64,000 bases of DNA from Paeniglutamicibacter sulfureus (GCF_039535115.1 NZ_BAAAWO010000001.1:1364001-1428000), one strand, 5' to 3'; shown: positions 54,369-63,808, counted from the first letter of the stretch. The notes: a model not told the origin generated them from the sequence alone. Numbers and translations: made by a program.

Positions 54369-54603
54369 ACGTGGAAGCGATAAGCACAGTGCGGAGCTTG
54401 ACGAGCAGATGAAACAGGAAGCCGAGGGCGGCCTCAAGGGCGTCAAGCCCAGCCACCGGGAAGAGTTCCGCCAGAGCGAACCCTTCACCGACGAGACCGA
54501 TCCGGCTCAAGTACAGGAGGCCACGGAGCGCGACGACCTCGCCTCGGACTCCCCAACTCGCACAACACCGAATCCGGGGATGACTAAGACGGCAGGTCAA
54601 TAA
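54361..54603 (+). CDS. Small acidic hydrophilic protein
   Basis: An 80-residue charged protein (MAERGSDKHSAELDEQMKQE, then AEGGLKGVKPSHREEFRQSE). The frame overlaps the upstream gene by 8 bases, with AAGGAGA before ATG 54361. It is probably co-expressed. It may be a small stress protein; I cannot assign it. Confidence 0.6.
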   Translation: MAERGSDKHSAELDEQMKQEAEGGLKGVKPSHREEFRQSEPFTDETDPAQVQEATERDDLASDSPTRTTPNPGMTKTAGQ

Positions 54604-54631
54604 AATGACAGGCCAATAAAATCAAGTATGG

Positions 54632-54676
54632 ACATGGCGGGTCCCCGGATTCTTGTTTCCCGGGGACCCGCCACGT
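54632..54676. terminator. Terminator between the acidic-protein genes and the flagellar operon
   Basis: TGGCGGGTCCCCGG (54635-54648) and CCGGGGACCCGCCA (54660-54673), perfect 14-bp stem, extended by two more pairs. It lies between converging transcription units and probably serves both. Confidence 0.85.
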
Positions 54677-54731
54677 CCAAGGCCAGGGATCCTGGAGGAT
54701 TCGATCGGCGGACCGGGAGCGCAGACAGTGC

Positions 54732-55863
54732 CTACGTGCCGGCGCCCCTGGCCTCAAGCACCGGGAACCCCAGTTCCCAGACGGATTCCGGGGACAGGGT
54801 CTCCTCGGCGTGAAGGGAGACCACCGCGTAGATCCCGCAGGCCTTGGCGACGGCCTTGACCCAGGCGGCGCTGTCCTCGGCCTTGCGCCCGGCATCCACC
54901 GCCACCCAGAGCTGGTCGGGGGCCAGCACCTCCAGTAGCTGCAATTGCTTTGGCAAGGCCAGCAGCGGATTGATGGCAACGGAAACCAGCAGGGGCACGC
55001 CGTCGGCCACGGCGTTGGCGCGCGCCCGCAGGATGCCGCGCCGGTCAAGGATCGGCCTGCGGGCCAATGCCTGCGTGTCGAACTTCTGGGCCAGCTCCCC
55101 CGCGTTGCGCCGCAGCGCAGTGCCCTCGTCGAGTTCCCCGGCTGCCATCCCGGCGTCCCCCCCAGAGTCCGATGACCACGACCAGGTCCCCGGGGCCGGC
55201 CAGCGGCGAGGGAACGATGTCAGGCCCCGGCCCCGCAGCCTGCCCGGCCGGATTCCCCGGCGCACCGGACGGATGCGTTGGTCCGCCTGCAGCGCGGGTG
55301 CCGGTGGCCGGTTCCAGGGCGAAGGCCTGGCTGTCCAGCAGGCGGTCGAAGTCGGGGCGGCCAGGCAGCGGCGTCAGTCTGCCTTGGTCGGCGAACACGG
55401 GCACCTGCGGCGCCAGGCGCAGCTCGGCCTCGTCCGCCCGCGCCAGCAACCCGTCGATGCCGCCGGCCACGGCCGGGGAATCGGGCGTCAAGGCGGGGGC
55501 AGTGAGAGAACGTGGTGCCGGGGACGTGGGATTTCCGGCTACCTGTTCCGCAATAGGCGGAGAGGAAATAGCTGCTTTCGATGACCTTGGAATCGACAAC
55601 CCGGGCTTCGGGGACCGGAGTTTGGGAGCGGGCTCCAGGGCGCGCTGTGGCTGCGGTTCGTCCCCGGGCTCCAGCACGTGCCCTTCGGGTGCGTGTTCGT
55701 CAGGCACCTCGATGATGGCCTCGAGGTGCGACTTGGCCAGGAATCCGCCGATGCCGCCGATGGTGACGCGCTCGGCGGAGACTATGCGGGCATGGGGCCC
55801 GTATTCGGCCATGGCCTGCTCGTGGATGTCGGGCAGGCTGGCACCCTCAAGCCGAAATCGCAT
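54732..55863 (-). pseudogene. FlhF-like protein, frameshifted at a G7 tract
   Basis: The first residues are an FlhF N-terminal domain: MRFRLEGASLPDIHEQAMAE, YGPHARIVSAERVTIGGIGG, FLAKSHLEAIIEVPDEHA. A Pro-rich linker follows, then LVVVIGLWG. At a run of seven G (55157-55163 on the plus strand reads CCCCCCC) the frame breaks; removing one base joins it to DAGMAAGELDEGTALRRNAG and on to stop 54734, a 376-residue protein. The GTPase P-loop (GxxGxGKT) is absent even in the repaired sequence. It starts 17 bases inside flhA. The break is either a sequencing error or a true frameshift. Confidence 0.7.
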
Positions 55864-57901
55864 CGGCACCGCGCACCACCCCCACGGTCTCGATCTCTGC
55901 CCCGCCGGCGGTGGCCTCCTGGTAGGAGAGCACCGGAATGGAACCGGGGGCTGCGCCCAGCAGGCGGCGCACCGCCGGGCGCAGCGCCGGGGCGCAGACC
56001 AGCACCGCGGAGAGGCCGCGGGTTTCCAGCTCGCCGGCGATCTGCTTGACCGAGGCCAGCACCGCCTCCAACCGGGCCGCATCCAGCATGATCTGGCTTC
56101 CTGCCTCCGAGGGGCGCAACCCCTCGAGCATGCCCTGTTCCAGGACGGGATCGATCATGACCACACGCAACGTGTTGCTATCCAGGTAGCCGGCGGCGAT
56201 GGCCGGGCCCAGTGCCGTGCGGGCCGCCTCGATAAGGCCCTCGGGGTCGGTGCTGGCCTTGGCGCGCAGGGCCAGGGCCTCGTAGATGCGTCCCAGGTCA
56301 TTGATGGGCACCGCCTCGATGAGCAGGCCCTGCAGCACGCGCTGGACCTCGGCCAGGGACAGCGGGGAAGGCACCAGTTCCTCCACGGCCGAGGGGTTGG
56401 TTTCGCGCACCGCGTCGGTGAGCACCCGCACGTCCTCGCGGGTCAGCAGCCGTGCTGCCTGCGCCTGGACGATCGATGAGAGGTGGGTGACGATCACCGA
56501 GACCCGATCGATGGTGGTGGCCCCGGCCATCTCGGCATTGTGCCGCAGCTCGGCGGGCACCCACTTGCCGGCCAGCCCGAAGACCGGCTCCACCACCGAG
56601 GCACCGGGCAGCGAATCCAGGTGCTCGCCCAGGGCCAGCACCTTCCCGCGCGGGGCGGTGCCGCGCCCGGCCTCCACCCCGGCGATCCTGATGGTGTAGG
56701 TGGCCGGGGGCAGGTCCACCGAGTCGCGGGTGCGCACCGGCGGCAGCACAATGCCCATCTCCATGGCCACGCGGCGGCGCAGCGCGCGCACGCGGGCCAG
56801 CAGGTCGTCCCCTCCCCCGTTGACGACGTCCACCAGGTCGGGGGCCAGCTGGATCTCCAGCGCATGGACCCGCATCTTCTCGATGAGGTCCTCGGTGGTC
56901 TCGGTGGGCACCACGGCGGCCTCGTTTTGTCGCGCCACCTCCGCCAGGGATTCGGACTTGGCCAGGTTGGACTTGATGCGCTGGGCGGTGAGGATCAGCA
57001 GGGCGCCGATGAGAATGAAGGGAAGCTTCGGCATCCCCGGCACCAGGGCCAGGGCAATGGCCGCGGAGCCGGAAATCAACAGCGCGGTGCGCGACTGGGC
57101 CAGCTGCTTGGAGGCGGTGGATCCCATGTCCGCGGAGGCGTTGGAGCGGGTGACGATCATGCCGGTGGACACGGCCATGAGCAGGGCGGGGATCTGCGTG
57201 GCCAGGCCGTCGCCGATGGTCAGCAGCGCGTAGGTGTTCAGTGCCTCGGAGATGCCCATGCCGCGCTGCAGCATGCCGATGGCGATGCCGCCGACGAGGT
57301 TGATGATGATGATGATCAGCCCGGCGATGGCATCGCCCTTGACGAACTTGGAGGCACCGTCCATGGCCCCGTAGAAGTCGGCTTCCGCGGCCACCTCGGC
57401 GCGGCGCTCGCGCGCCTGGGAGTCGGTGATCAGCCCGGCATTCAAATCCGCGTCAATGGCCATTTGCTTGCCGGGCATGGCGTCAAGGGTGAAGCGCGCC
57501 CCGACCTCGGCAACACGCTCGGCGCCCTTGGTGACCACGACGAACTGGATGACGACAAGGATCAGGAAGATCACGCAGCCGATGATCAGCGAGCCGCCCA
57601 CCGCGATGGAGCCGAAGGCCGCAATGACCTCACCGGCGTACCCGTTGCCCAGCACCAGCCGGGTGGAGGCGACGTTCAGGCCCAGGCGCAGCAGCGTGGC
57701 GACCAGCAGCAACGAGGGGAAGACCGAGAAGTCCAGCGGCCGCTTGACGAACATGGTGGTCAGCAGGATCACCAGAGCCAGCAGGATGGACACGGCGATC
57801 AGCACGTCCAGCAAGGCGGCGGGAACCGGGACCACCAGCAGCATGATGATGCCCACCACGCCCAACGGCACGGCGATCTTGGCGAGGGAAGCAAATTTCA
57901 T
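55847..57901 (-). CDS. flhA: Flagellar biosynthesis protein FlhA
   Basis: A 684-residue export-gate component. Eight membrane helices fill the first 330 residues, with the FHIPEP-type landmarks LLRLGLNVASTRLVLGNGYA, EVGARFTLDAMPGKQMAIDA and DLNAGLITDSQARERRAEVA. The large cytoplasmic domain follows (DAVRETNPSAVEELVPSPLS). FlhA forms a ring that receives substrate-chaperone complexes. ATG 57901 has AGGAG about ten bases upstream. It is preceded by flhB (92-base gap) and overlaps the flhF-like gene. Confidence 0.97.
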   Translation of the reverse strand: MKFASLAKIAVPLGVVGIIMLLVVPVPAALLDVLIAVSILLALVILLTTMFVKRPLDFSVFPSLLLVATLLRLGLNVASTRLVLGNGYAGEVIAAFGSIAVGGSLIIGCVIFLILVVIQFVVVTKGAERVAEVGARFTLDAMPGKQMAIDADLNAGLITDSQARERRAEVAAEADFYGAMDGASKFVKGDAIAGLIIIIINLVGGIAIGMLQRGMGISEALNTYALLTIGDGLATQIPALLMAVSTGMIVTRSNASADMGSTASKQLAQSRTALLISGSAAIALALVPGMPKLPFILIGALLILTAQRIKSNLAKSESLAEVARQNEAAVVPTETTEDLIEKMRVHALEIQLAPDLVDVVNGGGDDLLARVRALRRRVAMEMGIVLPPVRTRDSVDLPPATYTIRIAGVEAGRGTAPRGKVLALGEHLDSLPGASVVEPVFGLAGKWVPAELRHNAEMAGATTIDRVSVIVTHLSSIVQAQAARLLTREDVRVLTDAVRETNPSAVEELVPSPLSLAEVQRVLQGLLIEAVPINDLGRIYEALALRAKASTDPEGLIEAARTALGPAIAAGYLDSNTLRVVMIDPVLEQGMLEGLRPSEAGSQIMLDAARLEAVLASVKQIAGELETRGLSAVLVCAPALRPAVRRLLGAAPGSIPVLSYQEATAGGAEIETVGVVRGADAISA

Positions 57902-57992
57902 TGAGGTCTTGCTCCTTGGGACTGGGCGGTTGGCCTGCGGTTGGTGATGGCCGGGGATAAATTCTTGGAAAGGCGGAAGGGGCCGGGCGTCA

Positions 57993-59117
57993 TCAGGTGC
58001 CTGCCCCTTGCCCGGGACCGGGGTTGGCACTCGCTGTCGTCGCCCCCGGCACGGTGTGGACGCCGGCGGCGTTGCCGCGGGCCTTGAGCGCCATGACGAA
58101 GGCCAGCACGCGGGCCACGTCATTGTAGGAATCGGCGGGGATCTCGTCCCCGATCTCGCACACCTCGTGCAGGGAACGCGCCAGCGGAATGTCGCGGACC
58201 ATGGGCACTGACTTCTCGGCGGCCTCCTCGCGGATGCGCGTGGCGATGTTGCCCGCGCCCTTGGCCACGAGCCGAGGCGCTGACTTGCCCGGTTCGTAGC
58301 GCAACGCAACTGCCACGTGAGTCGGGTTCACGACCACCACGTCGGCGTCGGCGATGGCCGCGATCATGCGGTTGCGGCTCATGGCCATCTGCCGGGATCT
58401 TCGCTGGGACTTGATCAGTGGGTCCCCGTCGGTGCGTTTGTTCTCATCGGTGACTTCCTTGCGCGTCATCCGGGTGTGCTTGCGGTTCCGGCGCATGACC
58501 ACCAGCACGTCGATGGCCGCCAGCACCAGCCCGGCGATGACCGAGGCGCGGATCAGCGAGGAGGCGCCGTCCGATCCGGCGGCCAGCAGCGAGGACAGCG
58601 ACAAGGAGCCCGATTGCAGGAGCAACGGCATGAGGGAGGCGACGACGAACCAGAGCACCAGGCCGATGACGGCGACCTTCAGCAGGGCCTTGAGCCCCTG
58701 CCAGAGCGCCTGGAGCCCGAAGACCCGCTGGACGCCGGTGACCAGGTTCAGGTTGGCCGGATCCAGCTTGAACTTCTTGAAGTTGATCCCGCCCTGCAGC
58801 GCGGCGATGACCACCACAACCACCAGCACCACCACGAAGAGGGGCAGCAGCGTGCCGGAGAGCGAACCCAGCCCGGTGCCCAGCGCGTCGACGGCGGCCT
58901 CGGGATCGGGGGCCGCAATGATGCCGCGCACCGCCTCCAGCTGGGCCCGGCCCGCCGTCTCGGCGGCCACGAGCACCCCGGGCAGCATCAGGGCGGCCGC
59001 CCCGATGCCCAGCCACGCGGCAAGGTCCTGCGAGCGGGTCATCTTGCCCTTCTCGCGCACCTCCTTCATGCGCTGGGCGGTGGCCTTCTCGCTGCGCTCC
59101 CCCGAATCCTGGCTCAT
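57993..59117 (-). CDS. flhB: Flagellar biosynthesis protein FlhB
   Basis: A 374-residue export switch protein. The N-terminus is SQDSGERSEKATAQRMKEVR EKG, with four membrane helices. The cytoplasmic autocleavage site NPTH is present in VVVNPTHVAVALRYEPG, followed by the switch domain (GAGNIATRIREEAAEKSVPM, VRDIPLARSLHEVCEIGDEI). Overlaps the fliR stop by 4 bases. Normal length for the family. Confidence 0.97.
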   Translation of the reverse strand: MSQDSGERSEKATAQRMKEVREKGKMTRSQDLAAWLGIGAAALMLPGVLVAAETAGRAQLEAVRGIIAAPDPEAAVDALGTGLGSLSGTLLPLFVVVLVVVVVIAALQGGINFKKFKLDPANLNLVTGVQRVFGLQALWQGLKALLKVAVIGLVLWFVVASLMPLLLQSGSLSLSSLLAAGSDGASSLIRASVIAGLVLAAIDVLVVMRRNRKHTRMTRKEVTDENKRTDGDPLIKSQRRSRQMAMSRNRMIAAIADADVVVVNPTHVAVALRYEPGKSAPRLVAKGAGNIATRIREEAAEKSVPMVRDIPLARSLHEVCEIGDEIPADSYNDVARVLAFVMALKARGNAAGVHTVPGATTASANPGPGQGAGT

Positions 59118-59878
59118 GGGCCCGACACCCCCGAAAGCAGGGACAGGGCGCCGCGCACCAGCGAGGAGACCAGTGCGGGCAGCACCACGAACACGGTGCC
59201 GACCAGCGCGAGCGTCAGCATGATCTTCAACGGGAAGCCCATGGCGAAGGCGTTCAGCGCCGGCGCGGCGCGCGTCAGCAGGCCCAGGCCGATGTCGGCC
59301 AGCACCAGCACCACCAGCAGCGGGCCGGCGATCTGCACGGCCGCCACGAACATCTCCCCCACCGCGCCGACCAGGGATTCGGCCACGTACGGCAGCCCGA
59401 TGCCTCCGCCCAGCGGGATGACGGCAAAGGAGCGGAAGAGGCCGGCGAGCACCAGCTGGTAGCCGTCGGAGGCCACCAGCAGGGCCAGGGCAGCGAAGTG
59501 GAAGAAGCGGGTGAATTGGGCGCCGTTGATCATGGACTGGGGGTCGAAGCCCTGGGCCATGGCGAAGCCGCCGAAGAGGTCGATGAGGCTGCCGGCGGAC
59601 TGGATGGCGGAAAACACGAGCATGACCATGAAGCCCATGGCCGCCCCTGCCACCAGTTCGGCGACGACGGCACCCAGGAACGGGCCGGTGTCCAGGGATT
59701 CGTAGCCGGCGCCCAGCCGCGGGGTGACGGCCAGGGCCAGCCCGATGCCGAGCATGCCCTTGATCCGCAGCGGGATGGCGTTGTGCGAGAACGGCGGGGC
59801 GATGACCAGGAACGCGGTGACGCGCACCGCGGCGAGCATCATGACCTCCAGCCAGGCCAGCGGCACGGTGGCCAGCAT
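59114..59878 (-). CDS. fliR: Flagellar export protein FliR
   Basis: A 254-residue membrane protein of the export gate with about six helices: LEVMMLAAVRVTAFLVIAPP, AMAQGFDPQSMINGAQFTRF and the C-terminal LADIGLGLLTRAAPALNAFA. ATG 59878 is used; codons upstream to 60166 belong to the fliQ region in another frame. The fliR start lies two bases after the fliQ stop. Confidence 0.94.
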   Translation of the reverse strand: MLATVPLAWLEVMMLAAVRVTAFLVIAPPFSHNAIPLRIKGMLGIGLALAVTPRLGAGYESLDTGPFLGAVVAELVAGAAMGFMVMLVFSAIQSAGSLIDLFGGFAMAQGFDPQSMINGAQFTRFFHFAALALLVASDGYQLVLAGLFRSFAVIPLGGGIGLPYVAESLVGAVGEMFVAAVQIAGPLLVVLVLADIGLGLLTRAAPALNAFAMGFPLKIMLTLALVGTVFVVLPALVSSLVRGALSLLSGVSGP

Positions 59879-59880
59879 GC

Positions 59881-60156
59881 CTAGCCGCCTCCCAGCAGGG
59901 CCGGGATCTTCTCGAAGAGCTCGTGGGTGAAGAGCACCATTTCGGAGATCATCCAGTGCCCGCAGACCAGCAGCGCGATCGCGACGGCAGCGGCCTTGGG
60001 GACGAAGGAAAGGGTGATTTCCTGGATTTGCGTCATTGACTGGAACAGGGAGATGGCGAAGCCCACCACCAGCGAGGTGATGAGCACCGGGGCCGAAAGC
60101 TTCGCGGCCACCAGCAGCCCGGAGAACCCGATGTCCAGGACGGCGTTGGGATCCAT
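59881..60156 (-). CDS. fliQ: Flagellar export protein FliQ
   Basis: A 91-residue two-helix protein of the export gate: LLVAAKLSAPVLITSLVVGF, AISLFQSMTQIQEITLSFVP. The family signature (LxxSFxPKxxA) is evident. One base overlaps the fliP stop. Normal family length. Confidence 0.96.
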   Translation of the reverse strand: MDPNAVLDIGFSGLLVAAKLSAPVLITSLVVGFAISLFQSMTQIQEITLSFVPKAAAVAIALLVCGHWMISEMVLFTHELFEKIPALLGGG

Positions 60157-60977
60157 TAGCCACCACCGATCCGGTAGGAACCGATGAGCGCTGTGATGAC
60201 CAGGCCCCAGCCGTCCACCAGGACGAAGAGCAGGATCTTGAAGGGAAGGGAGATCATCACCGGCGGGAGCATCATCATGCCCATGGACATCAGTGCGGAG
60301 GAGACCACCAGGTCGATGACCAGGAAGGGCACGAAGATCACGAAGCCGATGATGAAGGCCGCGCGCAGCTCGGAGATCATGAAGGCGGGGATCAGCGTGG
60401 TCAGCGGGACGTCGGCGGGGGTGGCGGGGTTGGGCATTTCCGCGGCGCGGGTCATCAACGCGATGTCGGCCTCGCGGGTGTGGGCGAGCATGAATTCGCG
60501 CAGCGGCACCACCCCGACCTCGAGGGCCTGGGTGAGGTCGATGGACCCGTCCAGGTAGGGCTGCACGCCGGTCTCGTTCATGGCGGTGAGCACCGGGGCC
60601 ATGATGAACAGGGAGAGGAAGAGTGCCAGGCCGGCCAGCACCTGGTTGGGCGGGATGGTGGGCAGCGCCAGGGCGTTGCGGGTGAAGGCCAGGACCACGA
60701 AGATCTTGGTGAACGAGCTCATCATCAGCAGCAGGGCCGGGGCCACCGAAAGCATGGTGATGGCAATGAGGGTGACGATGGCGGAGCTGGGGGTGCCGTT
60801 GGGTCCGTTGATTTCCACGGACAGCCCGCCGTTGTCCCCCGGGGCACCAGGCTCAACGGGCGCGGCAAGGGCGGCGGAGGCATTGAACCAGGAAAGGGCA
60901 ACCAGCAGCGCCAGCAGCAACCCGGCCAGCAGTGCCATCCGGGCGCGGGAGGGCAAGGAAGGGCGAAGCGCTCTCAT
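60156..60977 (-). CDS. fliP: Flagellar export protein FliP
   Basis: A 273-residue gate protein with a cleavable-type signal (ALLAGLLLALLVALSWFNAS) and four membrane helices. It has FliP signatures: LLMMSSFTKIFVVLAFTRNA, LALPTIPPNQVLAGLALFLS, VVSSALMSMGMMMLPPVMIS and PFKILLFVLVDGWGLVITAL. It overlaps fliO by 4 bases and fliQ by one. Confidence 0.97.
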   Translation of the reverse strand: MRALRPSLPSRARMALLAGLLLALLVALSWFNASAALAAPVEPGAPGDNGGLSVEINGPNGTPSSAIVTLIAITMLSVAPALLLMMSSFTKIFVVLAFTRNALALPTIPPNQVLAGLALFLSLFIMAPVLTAMNETGVQPYLDGSIDLTQALEVGVVPLREFMLAHTREADIALMTRAAEMPNPATPADVPLTTLIPAFMISELRAAFIIGFVIFVPFLVIDLVVSSALMSMGMMMLPPVMISLPFKILLFVLVDGWGLVITALIGSYRIGGG

Positions 60978-61486
60978 GCGCCGCGGCCAGTCCGGACGGC
61001 GGACACGGCCCGGCGCCAGGTGTCAGGCGACAGGATCGATCCGGCAAGCGCTCCCGAAGGCGTGGATGAAAGCACCGCCGGCGTACCTTGGTCATTCACA
61101 GCCGGCCCGTCCGCGCCGGGTTCGTTGGCGGGCACGCTGCCCTGCCGCACGGTGCTCAGGCTCGCTGCGAAGGCGCGCGAGCGCTCGGCCATGGTGGGCT
61201 GAACGTTGACCTGTTCCAGGGCATCTGTTTCCACTGGCTCGGGTGCCTCGAAGGAATCCAGCACGCTGATCGAGGACTCGGCCACGCCCAGCAGGTAGCG
61301 CCGTCCCTGGACGTCAAGCAGCACCACGGAGGACTTCGGGCCCAGGCCTTGGCGCTCAACCACGGAAAGCTGCGAGGCACGCGGGGAACCAAAGCGCGTC
61401 AGCACGCGCTTGCGCAGGTAAAACAACAATCCGAAGACCGCCGCGAGCGAGACGATCACCCGCAACACCAAGAAAAAACTTTCCAA
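60974..61486 (-). CDS. fliO: Flagellar protein FliO
   Basis: A 170-residue protein with one N-terminal helix (SFFLVLRVIVSLAAVFGLLF, YLRKRV) and a cytoplasmic domain, RQGLGPKSSVVLLDVQGRRY LLGVAESSISVL, of the FliO/ MopB-like type. It helps assemble the FliP ring. The C-terminal 70 residues are Pro/Ser-rich. It starts two bases after fliN. Confidence 0.85.
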   Translation of the reverse strand: MESFFLVLRVIVSLAAVFGLLFYLRKRVLTRFGSPRASQLSVVERQGLGPKSSVVLLDVQGRRYLLGVAESSISVLDSFEAPEPVETDALEQVNVQPTMAERSRAFAASLSTVRQGSVPANEPGADGPAVNDQGTPAVLSSTPSGALAGSILSPDTWRRAVSAVRTGRGA

Positions 61487-61488
61487 AA

Positions 61489-62235
61489 CTACGCCAGGCC
61501 CTCGTTCACATCAAGGATCTGGGTGATGCGCACGCCGTAGTCCTGGTCCATGACCACGACCTCGCCCAGTGCGATGAGCCTGCCGTTGAGCAGGATGTCC
61601 GCCGGAGCCCCGGCGGAGCGGTCGAGCTCCACCACGGCGCCGGGTTCCAGGCCCAGCACATCGCGCACCGACATGCGGGTGCGTCCGATTTCCACGGTCA
61701 AGGCCATTTCGACGTTGTTGATGCGGCCCAGCCGGCTGGCCACGTCTTCGCGTCCCTCGAGGGCGGATCCGGCAGGCAGCTGATTGGGTTCGTTGTTGCG
61801 GATGCGGATGGCAAAGAAGCCGATTTCCTTTCCGGCGCTGTGAAGTTCAAAGCACACGGTCTCCGCGTCCCCGAGCATCGCATCGGCGTGCACCGCCGAA
61901 TCGGTGGAGAGCACGCCGGCTCCCAGCACGCCGGTGGCGGCTTCGAGGGCAGGCCGCAGGATGTCGGCTGCGGACACCAGCGAGCCGGGTCCGCCCGGGG
62001 CTCCTCCCAGCATCGGGGCAGCCACCGAGAGCAGCACGTCGGCGGAGTGCTGCCCGACAAAACCGGCGGAAACCAGCTCGCCGGATCCCTGGAGCATGGA
62101 GGCGTCGCGTGTGCCGGAGTGCAGCACCGCGGTAACCGGCGAGGTGGTGGGCAGCATGCCGGCAAGTGCTTCCGCGGCAGCCGAATACAGCGCCGTCGAG
62201 TGCAGGACCGGGATGGATGTTGGTTCGGGGCTCAA
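61489..62235 (-). CDS. fliN: Flagellar switch protein FliN (long form)
   Basis: A 248-residue switch protein. The C-terminal SpoA domain is RINNVEMALTVEIGRTRMSV, RDVLGLEPGAVVELDRSAGA, PADILLNGRLIALGEVVVMD. The N-terminal 150 residues (a CheC/FliY-like region around AETVCFELHSAGKEIGFFAI) make it longer than the 100-140-residue enteric FliN, as in FliY-like proteins. It overlaps fliM by 4 bases. Confidence 0.93.
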   Translation of the reverse strand: MSPEPTSIPVLHSTALYSAAAEALAGMLPTTSPVTAVLHSGTRDASMLQGSGELVSAGFVGQHSADVLLSVAAPMLGGAPGGPGSLVSAADILRPALEAATGVLGAGVLSTDSAVHADAMLGDAETVCFELHSAGKEIGFFAIRIRNNEPNQLPAGSALEGREDVASRLGRINNVEMALTVEIGRTRMSVRDVLGLEPGAVVELDRSAGAPADILLNGRLIALGEVVVMDQDYGVRITQILDVNEGLA

Positions 62236-63164
62236 GAGAGGCTCTCCTCGGTAGAAACGACGACGGCGGCAATCCGGCCGCTGCGGGTGCCGGCTGCGGC
62301 GGTGCCCAGGCGGCGCCCGTCAACAGACAGCTCAAAGGGGCGGTGGACGGGGTGCGGCAGCGGCAGCACATCTCCCACGGCCAGGTTCAGGATCATGCCG
62401 GGGGTGACTGAGCTCGGCCCCAGTGCCAGTGCCACGTCCACCGGGACCCCGGCGATGGCCTCGGTGAGCAGTTCGGCGGCGTTCTCCACCGGCGTGCGCG
62501 GATTGGTCTCGCCCAGTTGCGGCAGCAGCATGTCCGCGGGCACCGCGACCGAGGCCAGGGTGCTGCGCTCCCCCACGCGGACCCGCAGCCAGGCCGCGAT
62601 GACAATCTCCGACTTGGTGGCTGCCTGCGCGAACTGCGAGTTGTGGTGGATTCCGACCACCGCGAGCTGTTGCTGCAGCAGGGCGCCGAGCGAATAGTGC
62701 AGGTCCTCGAGTGCCTCGTCCATCAGCCCGCGCACTAGTGTCTGCTCGATGCGCGTGTACTTGCGTTCGGGCGCATGGGTGGTGGTGGGGCTGCCGAGCA
62801 TGTGCGAGACCCAGTTCAGCGCGTCCGCGGCGGGGAACTGGATGACGGCGCGCGCGCCGTGCCCCTCGGCCTCGCAAAGGACCATGGTGGTGGCCGGTGG
62901 CAGGCCGGCCACGTAGTCGTCGTAGGACTGCATCTGGACCGATTCGAGGGTCACTTGTGACATGACCCGGATCTTGGCCGTCAGCTGGGTGCCCCATTGG
63001 CGGGCAAAGGTCTCGAAGGCCAGTTCGAGCACGCGCGCGTGTTCGCGGGCCAGGGTGGTGGGCCGGCGGAAGTCATAGACAACGGCGGCGGCCGGGTCGG
63101 GGGGTGTCGGGTTGGGCGCACCCGCATCGGGGCGTCCCGCAGGCATGAGCGTCACTGGCACCAC
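62232..63164 (-). CDS. fliM: Flagellar motor switch protein FliM
   Basis: A 310-residue C-ring protein. The middle CheC-like domain has VVYDFRRPTTLAREHARVLE, FETFARQWGTQLTAKIRVMS and RIEQTLVRGLMDEALEDLHY. The C-terminal SpoA domain is SSVTPGMILNLAVGDVLPLP, PFELSVDGRRLGTAAAG. The N-terminal CheY-binding helix motif (EIDALL) seen in other FliM proteins is not evident. The start is GTG 63164 or ATG 63146; neither has a clear ribosome-binding site. It is the first gene of the operon as far as the window shows. Confidence 0.93.
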   Translation of the reverse strand: MVPVTLMPAGRPDAGAPNPTPPDPAAAVVYDFRRPTTLAREHARVLELAFETFARQWGTQLTAKIRVMSQVTLESVQMQSYDDYVAGLPPATTMVLCEAEGHGARAVIQFPAADALNWVSHMLGSPTTTHAPERKYTRIEQTLVRGLMDEALEDLHYSLGALLQQQLAVVGIHHNSQFAQAATKSEIVIAAWLRVRVGERSTLASVAVPADMLLPQLGETNPRTPVENAAELLTEAIAGVPVDVALALGPSSVTPGMILNLAVGDVLPLPHPVHRPFELSVDGRRLGTAAAGTRSGRIAAVVVSTEESLS

Positions 63165-63583
63165 TATCGGCAGGCGATGGCCGATCGGTAAGCCGCTTGG
63201 GGCAAATATTCGTCCAGAGATTCCATGGAAAAGTCAGTAGCAGACTGACTAGGGAGTTTGCGTGAACTGACCGCTGATCCGCTCAGGCTGGTTGTCAGCG
63301 CCCCTTTCACGCCCACGTTTGCAGAACCTCGGTCCAACCATTTCCATGAAGTCGGGTGTCGAAACAGTGGACCCGGGATCTCTGTTGACTGCGCTGTGTC
63401 CGGCCTTCTGGCCGCGGGGATGTCATCGAACACCGCGTCTCCGCCTTGGACTCGGGCATGGCTGCCTGTCGGTCGAAGTAGGGTTGTTTGCCATGGATGA
63501 AGTGGAGCCGTAGTGAGCAGAGAGTCTAAGCTCGACAGTGTTCACGTAGCGGATTCCAGCGCATCGAAGAGGAGAGGTCCAAA
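63165..63583. other. Intergenic region upstream of the flagellar operon
   Basis: No gene supported. It lies between fliM (minus) and a small plus-strand gene, and should hold promoters for both. One possible operator is GTCAGT-AGCAG-ACTGAC at 63233-63249. Confidence 0.5.
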
Positions 63584-63808
63584 GTGACCAACATTTACGA
63601 GGGATTTATCGTCCAAGAAACGACCCCGCAGGCGTTCGCCCTCGTGGAGTCCTGGAACTCACGCGTGGCGGATCTCAAGAATCTTCCTGAGGTCGATCTG
63701 GCGGAGGCCGTCAATGAACTCAAGGATCACCACCTCGAGATGATTCGGGCACTGGGCCGTATCGAGCAGGCTGTCAACACGAACGCAGGCAAGGTCATAA
63801 CGGCCTAA
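63584..63808 (+). CDS. Small helical hypothetical protein
   Basis: GTG 63584 with GAGGAGAGG upstream starts a 74-residue acidic, helical protein (NIYEGFIVQETTPQAFALVE, SWNSRVADLKNLPEVDLAEA, VNELKDHHLEMIRALGRIEQ). I do not recognise it. It is divergent from fliM. The last 190 bases of the window hold nothing I can support. Confidence 0.6.
   Translation: MTNIYEGFIVQETTPQAFALVESWNSRVADLKNLPEVDLAEAVNELKDHHLEMIRALGRIEQAVNTNAGKVITA

Noticed and set aside
56483..57904. 473-codon plus-strand frame opposite flhA
   Set aside because: Low-complexity His/Gln/Gly composition and complete overlap with flhA mark it as a shadow frame.
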